A stretch of DNA of 35,515 nucleotides from Clostridia bacterium (lineage in GTDB: Bacteria; Bacillota; Clostridia; DSM-8532; SZUA-474). The DNA lies in assembly GCA_003251775.1 (NCBI GenBank), contig QKEK01000136.1:1-35515 (forward strand), read 5' to 3'. Each line of letters opens with the position of its first letter. The first letter of the stretch is position 1. Below, piece after piece: positions 26,163 to 33,969 of the stretch. The notes below the pieces were generated by a model. That model saw nothing but the letters and a program-made list of their open reading frames with translations. It did not search any database and was not told the origin of the DNA. Made by a program: the position numbers and the translations under genes.

Positions 26163-26171
26163 TGCTATAAT
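26163..26171 (+). promoter_or_regulatory. Extended -10 promoter of the chromate-transporter pair
   Basis: TGC followed by a consensus TATAAT (26166-26171); the -35 region is only T-rich. It lies about 50 nt before the start. In the rest of the 25948-26215 divergent gap I see no further clear signals. Confidence 0.55.
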
Positions 26172-26221
26172 AGTGTAGGCGTAAAATTACATAGCATTAT
26201 TGAGTTGTTTGAGGTATGGAG

Positions 26222-26857
26222 ATGAAAAATAAGATAGACTTTAAATTTCTATTTGAGATTTATATAACCTTTTTAAAGCTAGGAAGTGTTAGCTTTGGAG
26301 GGGGATATGCAATAATATCCTTGATGGAGAATGAGATTGTAGAAAGAAAAAAGTGGATAGAAAAGGATAAGATAATAGACGTCTTTTCGGTAGCACAATC
26401 GCTTCCTGGAGCAATTGCATTAAATGCTTCTGCATTTGTAGGATATTCTATTGCAGGTATTCCAGGGGCAATAGCTGCTCTACTAGGTAATTTGACCCCT
26501 TCTGTAGTTATTATGGCGACCCTTTCAATAGTATTTACAAGGTTCAGTGAAAACAAATATGTAAAGAGTGCTTTTAGTGGTATAAGACCTGTAATTGTGG
26601 GATTAATTACATATGCAGCTTATAAGATTGGTAAAACAGCTATTAAAGATATTTATTGTGTTTTTATAGCTTTATTAGCTTTTATTCTCGCTATAGTGTT
26701 TCATATTAGTGTAATTGGAATTATTATAGGCGGGGTAGTTGTGGGGCTGATTCTCTACTTAATTAAGTGGAAATTAAATATTGGCAAGGTTGAAAAGGTT
26801 ATTAAGGTCGATAAGCTCAATATAGAAACTACGGTTGAAAAGGAGGGAGAGCGTTAA
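26222..26857 (+). CDS. Chromate transporter (CHR family), first half
   Basis: A 211-residue protein with about six membrane helices. CHR family marks are LGSVSFGGGYAIISLMENE near the N-terminus and AQSLPGAIALNASAFVGYSIAGIPGA in the middle. It is a short-chain (half-size) CHR protein; in this family, two such halves encoded side by side form the functional unit. The ATG at 26222 is used because gagg lies 7 nt before it, while ATG 26216 is too close. It ends TAATG with the second half. Biologically, it may export chromate or transport another anion; specificity is not visible. Confidence 0.88.
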   Translation: MKNKIDFKFLFEIYITFLKLGSVSFGGGYAIISLMENEIVERKKWIEKDKIIDVFSVAQSLPGAIALNASAFVGYSIAGIPGAIAALLGNLTPSVVIMATLSIVFTRFSENKYVKSAFSGIRPVIVGLITYAAYKIGKTAIKDIYCVFIALLAFILAIVFHISVIGIIIGGVVVGLILYLIKWKLNIGKVEKVIKVDKLNIETTVEKEGER

Positions 26858-27456
26858 TGTCAGTTCTTATAGAAATATTTCTGCTATTTGCTAAAATAAG
26901 TGCCGTTTCCTTTGGAGGAGGATATGTTGCTTTCTCTATTATAGAACAAGCTAATAGGACATACAATTGGATGCCTGAGATTGAACTGTCAAACGTCTTG
27001 TCTCTGGCGGGCATGTCTCCTGGTCCTGTAGCGATAAATGGTGCGGTTGGAGTTGGTTATAAGGTAGCGGGTATACCAGGTATTTTTGCTGCATTTCTTG
27101 GAATTGCACTTCCTTGTGCTATTATTGTAATATTGGTAGCAACCTTCTTCTTTAAGATATACAAGTATCCAGCAGTTAAAAATGTATTATATGTTTTAAA
27201 TGCGGTTATTACAGGCGTGATACTTTATGCAGGCGTGAGCTTTGCATTAACTAGTGGTATTTTGTTTTCAGGGGTCTTTAAACAATCAGGCGATTTAATA
27301 GCTAGTGGCTGGAATATTATTGTTTCGCAAATTCATTTGTTTGAGCTAAAGAGTATCTTATTATCAGGAGTTACTATTTTTTTGTTAATAAAAACTAAGG
27401 TTCACCCTATTATGATAATAGCTGGCTCAGGTATAATTGGTGTGCTTATTTTTTAG
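26857..27456 (+). CDS. Chromate transporter (CHR family), second half
   Basis: The 199-residue partner of the preceding gene. It repeats the family signature in diverged form: AKISAVSFGGGYVAFSIIEQ and LAGMSPGPVAINGAVGVGYKVAGIPGIFAAFLGIALP. Its start codon overlaps the stop of the first half by one base (TAATG) and the SD aggaggga lies within the first gene, so translation is coupled. The two subunits are expected to insert in opposite orientations, as proposed for paired short CHR proteins. A tRNA promoter begins about 44 nt after the stop. Confidence 0.88.
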   Translation: MSVLIEIFLLFAKISAVSFGGGYVAFSIIEQANRTYNWMPEIELSNVLSLAGMSPGPVAINGAVGVGYKVAGIPGIFAAFLGIALPCAIIVILVATFFFKIYKYPAVKNVLYVLNAVITGVILYAGVSFALTSGILFSGVFKQSGDLIASGWNIIVSQIHLFELKSILLSGVTIFLLIKTKVHPIMIIAGSGIIGVLIF

Positions 27457-27499
27457 TCAATTGTTGGTATGAATGGAAAAATAAACTTTTAAAAATGTG

Positions 27500-27528
27500 T
27501 TGACATAGCTAATGAAATGAATTATAAT
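27500..27528 (+). promoter_or_regulatory. Consensus promoter of the tRNA-Leu/fMet unit
   Basis: TTGACA at 27500-27505, a 17-nt spacer and TATAAT at 27523-27528: a full sigma-A consensus. The tRNA-Leu starts 26 nt after the -10. Confidence 0.88.
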
Positions 27529-27554
27529 AATCAAGTCGGTTCAAACTTAGTATT

Positions 27555-27645
27555 TGCCGAAGTGGCGGAACTGGCAGACGCACAGGACTTAAAATCCTGC
27601 GGGACTTATCCTCCCGTACCGGTTCGATTCCGGTCTTCGGCACCA
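27555..27645 (+). tRNA. tRNA-Leu (TAA)
   Basis: A class II tRNA of 91 nt with a long variable arm (gcgggacttatcctcccgt). The acceptor stem is gccgaag/cttcggc, the anticodon stem cagga/tcctg with loop cttaaaa (anticodon TAA), and CCA is encoded. Confidence 0.95.
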
Positions 27646-27703
27646 TTATATGGGTTGATTAATTTGTTTACAACATGAAATGTTTGATATAACTGAATAA
27701 CGT

Positions 27704-27779
<76 letters not shown>

Positions 27780-27783
27780 TTGA

Positions 27784-27820
27784 AAAACCGCTTGAGACAA
27801 AAGTTTCAGGCGGTTTTAAT
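27784..27820 (+). terminator. Terminator after the initiator tRNA
   Basis: A 15-bp stem with two G-U pairs (aaaaccgcttgagac / gtttcaggcggtttt), an aaaa loop and a trailing T-rich stretch, 4 nt past the tRNA. Confidence 0.85.
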
Positions 27821-28287
27821 TTAATCTTTAATTTGTAATGATTACAGACCTCTTGTTTACAATATTAAACTGTTTAGCAAGGAGCGAATCGCTTGCGACA
27901 GTTACGCATCATAATGACATAATATGTTCCTCATCTCCATTATATGCTATAAATGAGTAAAATTTAACCACTAATTTATGAAAAATTTATTCATTATAAT
28001 GTATATTGAGGATTAAATGATGATATACTTAAGTTGAACATTGAAATGCCTACAATATGGCTTATATAGCTGAGTTGGAGGTTTGAACTCTGGGGGAAAT
28101 CATAATTTGAGCAGATTCAATTCCCTACAGTTGAAGACAGTCGAAGAATAAAACGCACGTATTAGTCAAGAATTGATAGGGAAATTTTTAACTAAGTCGA
28201 AACTATAAAATATATATGTTATAATTTTAATTGAGTATAATTTTGCGTTAATATGTAAGCATTAAAAAAGCTTTAACAGTGTGTAAA
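27821..28287. other. Gene-free region upstream of the ATPase/HNH module
   Basis: No convincing gene is seen in this A/T-rich stretch. It contains a compact hairpin at 27870-27901 (gcaag..cttgc with an inner agcg/cgct), and a tRNA-like string around 28064-28130 (tagctgagttgg and gattcaattcc) that does not fold into a cloverleaf. At 28245-28279 there is a minus-strand fragment of the dispersed repeat. No reverse transcriptase or recognisable retron msr-msd is present. Confidence 0.5.
28245..28279 (-). repeat. Fragment of the dispersed repeat before the ATPase gene
   Basis: Read on the minus strand, it gives aaagcttttttaatgcttac and then atattaacgc. That is the right arm of the copy-2 type stem followed by the conserved cttacatattaac tail. 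The left half and the loop are missing. Confidence 0.5.
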
Positions 28288-28316
28288 TTGACACAAAAAG
28301 TATTGTTTGATATAAA
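28288..28316 (+). promoter_or_regulatory. Promoter of the ATPase/HNH module
   Basis: TTGACA at 28288-28293, a 17-nt spacer and TATAAA at 28311-28316. A start at the usual distance (about 28322-28324) falls inside the SD gaggtg, giving a leader of about 8 nt. Confidence 0.65.
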
Positions 28317-28330
28317 AAAGAGGTGTGAAA

Positions 28331-29581
28331 ATGAAAATATCATCGCTGGAACTTGAGAATTTTAGAGGAATTAGTAAGGAAACATTCATTTTCGACGGCA
28401 AGTGTACTGTTTTTTTTGGTGTAAATGGAGTTGGGAAGTCGTCTATCTTAAGATCTATAAATCTTATATTTTCATCAATTATTAATAAAATTGTTGCTCA
28501 TAGGTTTAAGCAAGGAATAAATATTGAAGTAAACGACATAAAATTTGGCTCTGCTAAATGCGGGATTACTTCTAATATTACGTTTGAGGATAAACAAAGC
28601 TTTAATTACGGTAGATTTATGAGTAGAAATCCAAAAAGAAGAACTCATTATGATAAGAATCTAGATGAATTATGCAAGGCATTTAATTTGATGTATAATG
28701 ATGACGCTAATAAGAACATGCCCACATATGCTAATTATTCAGTTAATAGAGTAGTTATAGACATACCTTTAAGGGTAGCTAATCGTCACACTTTTGATAA
28801 ACTATCCTGTTTTGAAAAATCTATTGAAAGTAAAATTGATTTTAGGACATTTTTTGAATGGTTCAGAAATCAAGAAGACTACGAAAATGAAATTAAAGTT
28901 AGAAACGATAAAAATTATTGTGATATACAGTTGAGATGTGTAAAAAAGGCTATACTAACAATGTTACATGGTTTTGATAATCTAAGAATAGAAAGAAATC
29001 CTTTAAGAATGATGATAAAAAAAGGTAATGTAAATCTTAGAGTTGAGCAACTATCTGATGGAGAGAAATGTACACTTGCAATGATCGGTGACTTAGCAAG
29101 AAGACTTGCACTTGCAAATCCATCATTAAGCAATCCTTTAGAGGGGCAAGGAATAGTTCTTATTGATGAAATAGAATTACACATGCATACAAAATGGCAA
29201 AGAAGAATCATTAATACTCTCCGAAATATATTTCCTAATATACAATTTATTATTACAACGCATTCACCACAAGTTTTGGGGGAAATTGGTGAGGATATTA
29301 ATATTTTTAAATTAAATAGTGAAAATAATGAGTTTAAATATACTAAAATTGATAGTCTTAATGCTTGGGATTCTAATTATATCTTAGAAGAATTTATGGA
29401 AACGTCATCCTTAAATCTTGTAACTAAAGGTGAAATAGATAGAATGTATGAATTAATAGCTGAGAAAAAATATGATGAAGCAAGGGTATTTATTGATAAA
29501 CTAGAAAAAAAGACAGATAGTGCACATCAAGATGTAATAAAAGCTAGTATTCTTATTGCAAGGGGGCAGAGAGGAATATGA
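28331..29581 (+). CDS. AAA/ABC-type ATPase of a Septu-like (PtuA) defence module
   Basis: A 416-residue ATPase of the AAA_21/OLD-like SMC head class. Seen: MKISSLELENFRGI at the N-terminus, Walker A GVNGVGKS (30-37), the ABC signature-like LSDGEK (241-246), Walker B IVLIDEIELHMH with D279/E280, and a switch histidine H311 in TTHSPQV. The region between has no long coiled coil, so the protein is compact. The C-terminal about 45 residues (YDEARVFIDKLEKK ... KASILIARGQ) are helical. ATG 28331 follows aagaggtg. It overlaps the HNH gene by ATGA. The ATPase plus TIGR02646-type HNH pair is the Septu/retron-effector arrangement; the role in phage defence is inferred from that family. Confidence 0.82.
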   Translation: MKISSLELENFRGISKETFIFDGKCTVFFGVNGVGKSSILRSINLIFSSIINKIVAHRFKQGINIEVNDIKFGSAKCGITSNITFEDKQSFNYGRFMSRNPKRRTHYDKNLDELCKAFNLMYNDDANKNMPTYANYSVNRVVIDIPLRVANRHTFDKLSCFEKSIESKIDFRTFFEWFRNQEDYENEIKVRNDKNYCDIQLRCVKKAILTMLHGFDNLRIERNPLRMMIKKGNVNLRVEQLSDGEKCTLAMIGDLARRLALANPSLSNPLEGQGIVLIDEIELHMHTKWQRRIINTLRNIFPNIQFIITTHSPQVLGEIGEDINIFKLNSENNEFKYTKIDSLNAWDSNYILEEFMETSSLNLVTKGEIDRMYELIAEKKYDEARVFIDKLEKKTDSAHQDVIKASILIARGQRGI

Positions 29582-30207
29582 GATATATACAAAAAGGTGA
29601 CGCACCTAAATTTTTTGAAGATTGGAAGCAGAATTTTAAAAATACATATGGGAAGGAACCGTCATATAATGATTTAAAGGGTGAGGAATACCATAAACTG
29701 AAGACGCATATTATAGATGAACAATTTGGGTTGTGTTGTTATTGCTGTAAAAGAGTCGAGGCTTATAATTCTCATATTGAACACTTTAGACCTCAGTCTC
29801 GGTATCCAGAACATGATTTACTATATTCTAACATGCTGGTTTCTTGTAATGGATATAAAGATAAAAATGAAAACTGCGGACACAAGAAGAATAATTGGTA
29901 CAGTGAGTACTATACAGTTTCCCCTGTAGACAATAACTGTGAATCATACTTTGTATATACTTTAGATGGGCATATAAAGCCTAATCATCAAGACAGTAGG
30001 GCTCAAGAAACAATAAAAAATTTAGATTTAGATTCTTACTTACTAAAAAGAGCTAGAGAAACAGCTATTTATATTTCGGGTATTTTTGATGAAGATATTG
30101 ATAAAAATAACAAGAGAAAAGAGTTGATTACTTTATATACTACACCCAAAGACTGTAAATTATATAGTTTTTGTATAGCTATAACTTACTGTCTATCAAG
30201 TTATTAG
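29578..30207 (+). CDS. HNH nuclease of a Septu-like (PtuB) defence module
   Basis: A 209-residue HNH endonuclease. The core is C53-x-x-C56 in GLCCYCCKR, then HIEHFRPQS (66-74) with the catalytic-type histidines, YSNMLVSC and CGHKKNN, followed by YFVYTLDGHIKPN and QETIKNLDLDSYLLKRAR. This matches the 'retron system HNH/TIGR02646' pattern shared by PtuB proteins. The start ATG overlaps the stop of the ATPase gene (ATGA), so the two are translationally coupled. The partner ATPase would gate cleavage of DNA or tRNA on infection; the target is not readable here. The C-terminal about 20 residues are hydrophobic/cysteine-containing and may be slightly altered relative to relatives. It ends 24 nt from the convergent YfhO gene. 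Confidence 0.82.
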   Translation: MRYIQKGDAPKFFEDWKQNFKNTYGKEPSYNDLKGEEYHKLKTHIIDEQFGLCCYCCKRVEAYNSHIEHFRPQSRYPEHDLLYSNMLVSCNGYKDKNENCGHKKNNWYSEYYTVSPVDNNCESYFVYTLDGHIKPNHQDSRAQETIKNLDLDSYLLKRARETAIYISGIFDEDIDKNNKRKELITLYTTPKDCKLYSFCIAITYCLSSY

Positions 30208-30231
30208 TGTTATGGATTGAAACTTATTTCA

Positions 30232-32970
30232 TTATTGTACACTTCTTCTTCTAACTACAAACAACACAATCATAACAACAAAACTCGCTAAAGATATGCT
30301 ACACCCCAAAACAAATCCCTTTGGAATAAATTTAAGAGTAATCTCATGAGTACCCTCTGGGACATGGACAGCAAGTAATGCGTTTATGGTCTTTACAGGC
30401 TCTGCTTTTTTGCCATCAATGTAAACTGACCATCCGAATTCGTAGGGGATAGAAGTATAAAGCAGGGACTTGTTTTTATCAGCGGTCACTAATCCTCTGA
30501 TAAATCTTTCACTATGCTCAGTTACCTGAAGCGAATTTGATTTAAGCTCCTGAATAGCTGACTCAAACAGCTCTATATCTAGATAGAAAAACCTTTTATC
30601 CTTAATGTAAAGCTCATCCTCTAATAGTTTAAACTCGATTGAAATATTTTGTTTATCTGAATATGAGCCAAGAGTCATGATAGTAAAATTATAATCATCA
30701 AAAAAGTTGTAAAGCAATTTGTTATTAACACGTGCTTCGACATCATTATAAAAAGAGGTGGGGAAATTTGCATACATAACATTATCACCCACAGCCTCAA
30801 CAACAAACTCAACTAATGCGTCCCTTTTAGAATTATCTGGCTTATATTGAGTATACCCTGATTTTGCTGTATTGGAGGTTGTTATATTTGTCAATCTTTC
30901 ATCTACAAGTGTGACAGACTTAAAATACTCGGTATAGGGGATATTTTGCATTACACTAAGTATCTGATTTTGTGCATAAAAAGGATTACTGCTACCAAGA
31001 CTAAGCTCTTCAAGCTTAGAATTTACCATGAAACCAAAGGGTAGAGCATATGGATTTTCGTAAACCATAATATCATTCTGAGTAAAATCCTTCTTATTAT
31101 AATAATTGTGGTCAAACTCACTTTTAGTAAGGATATATTTTATGCCAAGAATAGAGTCTGTCACAAGAGTAGAGCCAGCATAGCAAGCCCAGTGACCTCT
31201 TTTTGATAATCCTATATTGCTTAAAAAATTAAGAATACTGATGTTGAGCGTAGAGCTGGTGTGAGATACACCAGAAAAGCCCAGAGAAAGAGGGTCGTTT
31301 TTTGATCTCTTAAAAGTCTTTTCCATCCTATATAATGAGCTATCCTGCTGTAGCACATTATCTACAACTGGTTGAGTTTGCTCAATAAACTCAGCATAGC
31401 TGTTTCTGCTACTGTAGACAACATCATTATTAAGACCAACCATTAAAAGGGTTGAATTAAAGAATAGCTCAACACACATGAGCGAGATAAGCAAAGCCAT
31501 AAAAAGAGTGCGTCTTTTTACTTGCTTATTCATACATAAGAATATTATGTAAATTGTAAGACAAATCAGAGAAAACCATATCACACCTTCTGATGTAATA
31601 TAACTGTATTTCTGTTTTTCTATAAATATAACAAGGAAAGCCCATGCTACATACACCTTAAGAAGGGTTTTATTAGCTATATTTTTAATATTAAGAAACG
31701 CCTCATATGAAAAAATCAGGACTAAAAAGGAAAATAAAAAAGAAAAACGATGTGGTAGCCAATTTGGTACGTTAAAGACATGCCACACAACAAAAAGGGT
31801 ATGTACATTAAAGCTTATATATATAATGCCTAGAAAAAATGCCGATAAAATCCTCTTTTTTGAGCTAATCTGTGATGAAATAAAGTAAACAGGTAATAAA
31901 AGGAGAGACAAAGCACCAGTATTTATAAAAGGAAGACCTTCGTTCTCGACAGTATCATAAGCACCTGGTAGCATTTTGGGAATAATATCAAATAGTAAAT
32001 TGATAGCTCGGGGTATGTAATCTGTTTTATCAAAATCAAACTTACCCATTTTCATTGAAAAATAGGTTGGGAGTATAAGAAATAAAGAGCCACCTCCAGC
32101 CAGTAAAGCACAACCTACAAAAACAGCAAATTTTTTCAAAACTATTTTAATTTGTTTAAAGGAGTATCTACAAAAAGAATAGTAAATAAAATACAAAAAG
32201 GTAAATATACCTACCATATAAGCTACGTAAAAATTAGAGATAAACATTATGGTTAATGTGAACATAAACAGTAGGTATTTATTAGTGTCTATCAGTCTTT
32301 CAAGTCCAAGTATGATTAAAGGTAGAAAAACTAGGGCATCTATCCACATAAGGTTCATTAACTGTACTACCATATAAGCACATAAAGCATAGAGTGTCGA
32401 GAACATAATAACAGTCATGCCAGAGTATTTAGAATCGGGAGTTTTGGTGGAAATTATGTTAAATACAGCTTGTGCCTCTGTTAGAGCAACATTAGCCTTT
32501 GTCTCTGATAAATCTGCATCAGCCAGCTTGTGCATGCATTCGTGCTTGGCATGAGTATTTAATAGCCTTGAATGCTTCAGGAAAATTGCAAAGGTTAACC
32601 CAGAGGATGCGACCTTGATTAAAGAGATAAACATAACCGCCTCGACTAGGTTTGCCTTTGGGAACAAAAAAATCAGCAGTGAGAAAGGGCTAGCCAGGTA
32701 ATATGAAGTAAGACCTAGCATTTCCCCTCCTAGATTTCTACTCCAAGAATATAATAGACTAGTATCCCGTGAAAAGATATTTCTCAGGGCGGCAAAATAA
32801 TCTATGTATTGAGCATTCATATCCAAAACTAGAATAGAATCCTTACCTATAGGGTACATACCAAAATTTATGTATACAATTATCATTACCAGCATAGGTA
32901 AAAAAAATGAGGCTATTAAGTACCAATTTTTTTTTAATGATATGCTAGTCGCTTTAATTATTGATTTCAT
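30232..32970 (-). CDS. YfhO-family polytopic membrane protein
   Basis: A 912-residue GT-C-like membrane protein. About a dozen hydrophobic helices fill residues 10-510, including the early loop VLDMNAQYIDYFAALRNIF and SRNLGGEMLGLTSYYLASPFSLLIFLFP, a signature region of YfhO. The extracytoplasmic C-terminal part contains a beta-rich domain with YTSIPYEFGWSVYIDGKKAEPVKTINALLAVHVPEGTHEITLKF, then a last helix. YfhO proteins are linked to glycosylation of lipoteichoic acid or other surface polymers. A hydrophilic insert with His, Ala and Glu (about residues 130-185) is unusual. ATG 32970 is preferred because gggag sits 8 nt upstream; ATG 32985 precedes the SD. Confidence 0.88.
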   Translation of the reverse strand: MKSIIKATSISLKKNWYLIASFFLPMLVMIIVYINFGMYPIGKDSILVLDMNAQYIDYFAALRNIFSRDTSLLYSWSRNLGGEMLGLTSYYLASPFSLLIFLFPKANLVEAVMFISLIKVASSGLTFAIFLKHSRLLNTHAKHECMHKLADADLSETKANVALTEAQAVFNIISTKTPDSKYSGMTVIMFSTLYALCAYMVVQLMNLMWIDALVFLPLIILGLERLIDTNKYLLFMFTLTIMFISNFYVAYMVGIFTFLYFIYYSFCRYSFKQIKIVLKKFAVFVGCALLAGGGSLFLILPTYFSMKMGKFDFDKTDYIPRAINLLFDIIPKMLPGAYDTVENEGLPFINTGALSLLLLPVYFISSQISSKKRILSAFFLGIIYISFNVHTLFVVWHVFNVPNWLPHRFSFLFSFLVLIFSYEAFLNIKNIANKTLLKVYVAWAFLVIFIEKQKYSYITSEGVIWFSLICLTIYIIFLCMNKQVKRRTLFMALLISLMCVELFFNSTLLMVGLNNDVVYSSRNSYAEFIEQTQPVVDNVLQQDSSLYRMEKTFKRSKNDPLSLGFSGVSHTSSTLNISILNFLSNIGLSKRGHWACYAGSTLVTDSILGIKYILTKSEFDHNYYNKKDFTQNDIMVYENPYALPFGFMVNSKLEELSLGSSNPFYAQNQILSVMQNIPYTEYFKSVTLVDERLTNITTSNTAKSGYTQYKPDNSKRDALVEFVVEAVGDNVMYANFPTSFYNDVEARVNNKLLYNFFDDYNFTIMTLGSYSDKQNISIEFKLLEDELYIKDKRFFYLDIELFESAIQELKSNSLQVTEHSERFIRGLVTADKNKSLLYTSIPYEFGWSVYIDGKKAEPVKTINALLAVHVPEGTHEITLKFIPKGFVLGCSISLASFVVMIVLFVVRRRSVQ

Positions 32971-32985
32971 TGTTCTGACTCCCAT

Positions 32986-33270
32986 ATTATTTTTAAGATT
33001 AAGTGCAATAAATTTGTTAAATTGATCTATTTATATACACTATATATAAAAAACCTATATTATTATAGCAGAATTATAGTTATTCGACTAGATATTTCAT
33101 GAAAACTCTGCATAATATACATAAAAAACGTAACTATTCAGACCTCAAATTTTCTAAAAAAGCTTTTAAACGCTTATGTGAAGCCTTGCTACATAAACCA
33201 CACTAAGCCTTTTAGGGCAATTAACAACTAGAATCTGTACGACTTGTTTTATAAAAAATTAGGTTTAAAT
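32986..33270. other. Gene-free A/T-rich gap
   Basis: I see no gene or clear promoter. A string at 33151-33182 (aagcttttaaacgcttatgtg within it) resembles the right arm and tail of the dispersed repeat in plus orientation, in decayed form. Confidence 0.35.
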
Positions 33271-33792
33271 TTAAGAGTTAGCCTCAAGAGTCTTTTCTTT
33301 AACGCTTTGAAGTTCAAATAGCATCTGTAATAGCTGATCTCCATTTATGCATTTAATTACATTGGTATGACAAAAGATTTGAGTATTAGTTTTAAAATCT
33401 CCTGTTGTTATTATAACACCTCTATAGATATTGTTGTTACTCATATCCTTAACAAGCTTTTTTGCGTCCTCAAGCTCAACATAATGGTTAAGGGAGTACT
33501 TCTTAATTAAAACATATTGTGTATCATTTAGTATCAAGCCATTTCCACCATCACCAAATATATTAGTTTTTTTTACACTATACCCATTTCTCCTATATAT
33601 TTCAGTAATAATGCTTTCAAATTCAGTTAAGGATAAATAAATAAGCTGGGTTTTAGTTCTTATATTGAACATCAGCTGCTTAATTTTAAGCCTATAGCAT
33701 ATAAACATGATTAAACAGAGTATCCGATAGAATACTTGAAAAATTAAAAATACAGCTATATAAAAGAGTATATAGATAATTAACATAAACAC
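33271..33792 (-). CDS. Membrane-anchored Mrr-like protein with degenerate active site
   Basis: The 173-residue protein has one or two N-terminal membrane helices (residues 3-33), then a domain like the Mrr-type PD-(D/E)xK nucleases: E59 in LTEFESII, RRNGYSVKKT, GDGGNGL, YVLIKKYS, VIITTGDF and a final GDQLLQML. Active Mrr domains carry 'GDxGxDL' and a 'QxK' triad. Here the aspartate is G85 and the glutamine is replaced by a hydrophobic residue, so nuclease activity is doubtful. It may retain DNA binding or have become a membrane scaffold. GTG 33792 has gggtgat 6-7 nt upstream; ATG 33786 is possible. Nothing notable lies in 33793-33969. Confidence 0.7.
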   Translation of the reverse strand: MFMLIIYILFYIAVFLIFQVFYRILCLIMFICYRLKIKQLMFNIRTKTQLIYLSLTEFESIITEIYRRNGYSVKKTNIFGDGGNGLILNDTQYVLIKKYSLNHYVELEDAKKLVKDMSNNNIYRGVIITTGDFKTNTQIFCHTNVIKCINGDQLLQMLFELQSVKEKTLEANS

Positions 33793-33969
33793 AAAAAATC
33801 ACCCAAATATATTTTATGTAATGTAATAAAAATCATACTGAACTTATATTGGTAAAAAACATCCTTATTTAGGCTACGTTGCCTTCAGCTTTAAAATATG
33901 GTTTATCTCTAACTGTTTAATTGGCTTTTTAAATATGTATAAGCAAATCTAGGCATACGTTTTCATATT

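Noticed and set aside
28060-28136. tRNA-like string (tagctgagttgg ... gattcaattcc) before the ATPase gene
   Set aside because: No acceptor stem or cloverleaf can be paired and no CCA is found; at best a decayed remnant, so not listed as a tRNA.
27821-28330. Possible retron msr-msd for the ATPase/HNH pair
   Set aside because: No reverse transcriptase gene is in the window and no typical inverted-repeat msr-msd layout was seen.
27780-30231. Mobile island with att-site duplication of the initiator tRNA end
   Set aside because: No second copy of the tRNA 3' end and no integrase were found in the window.
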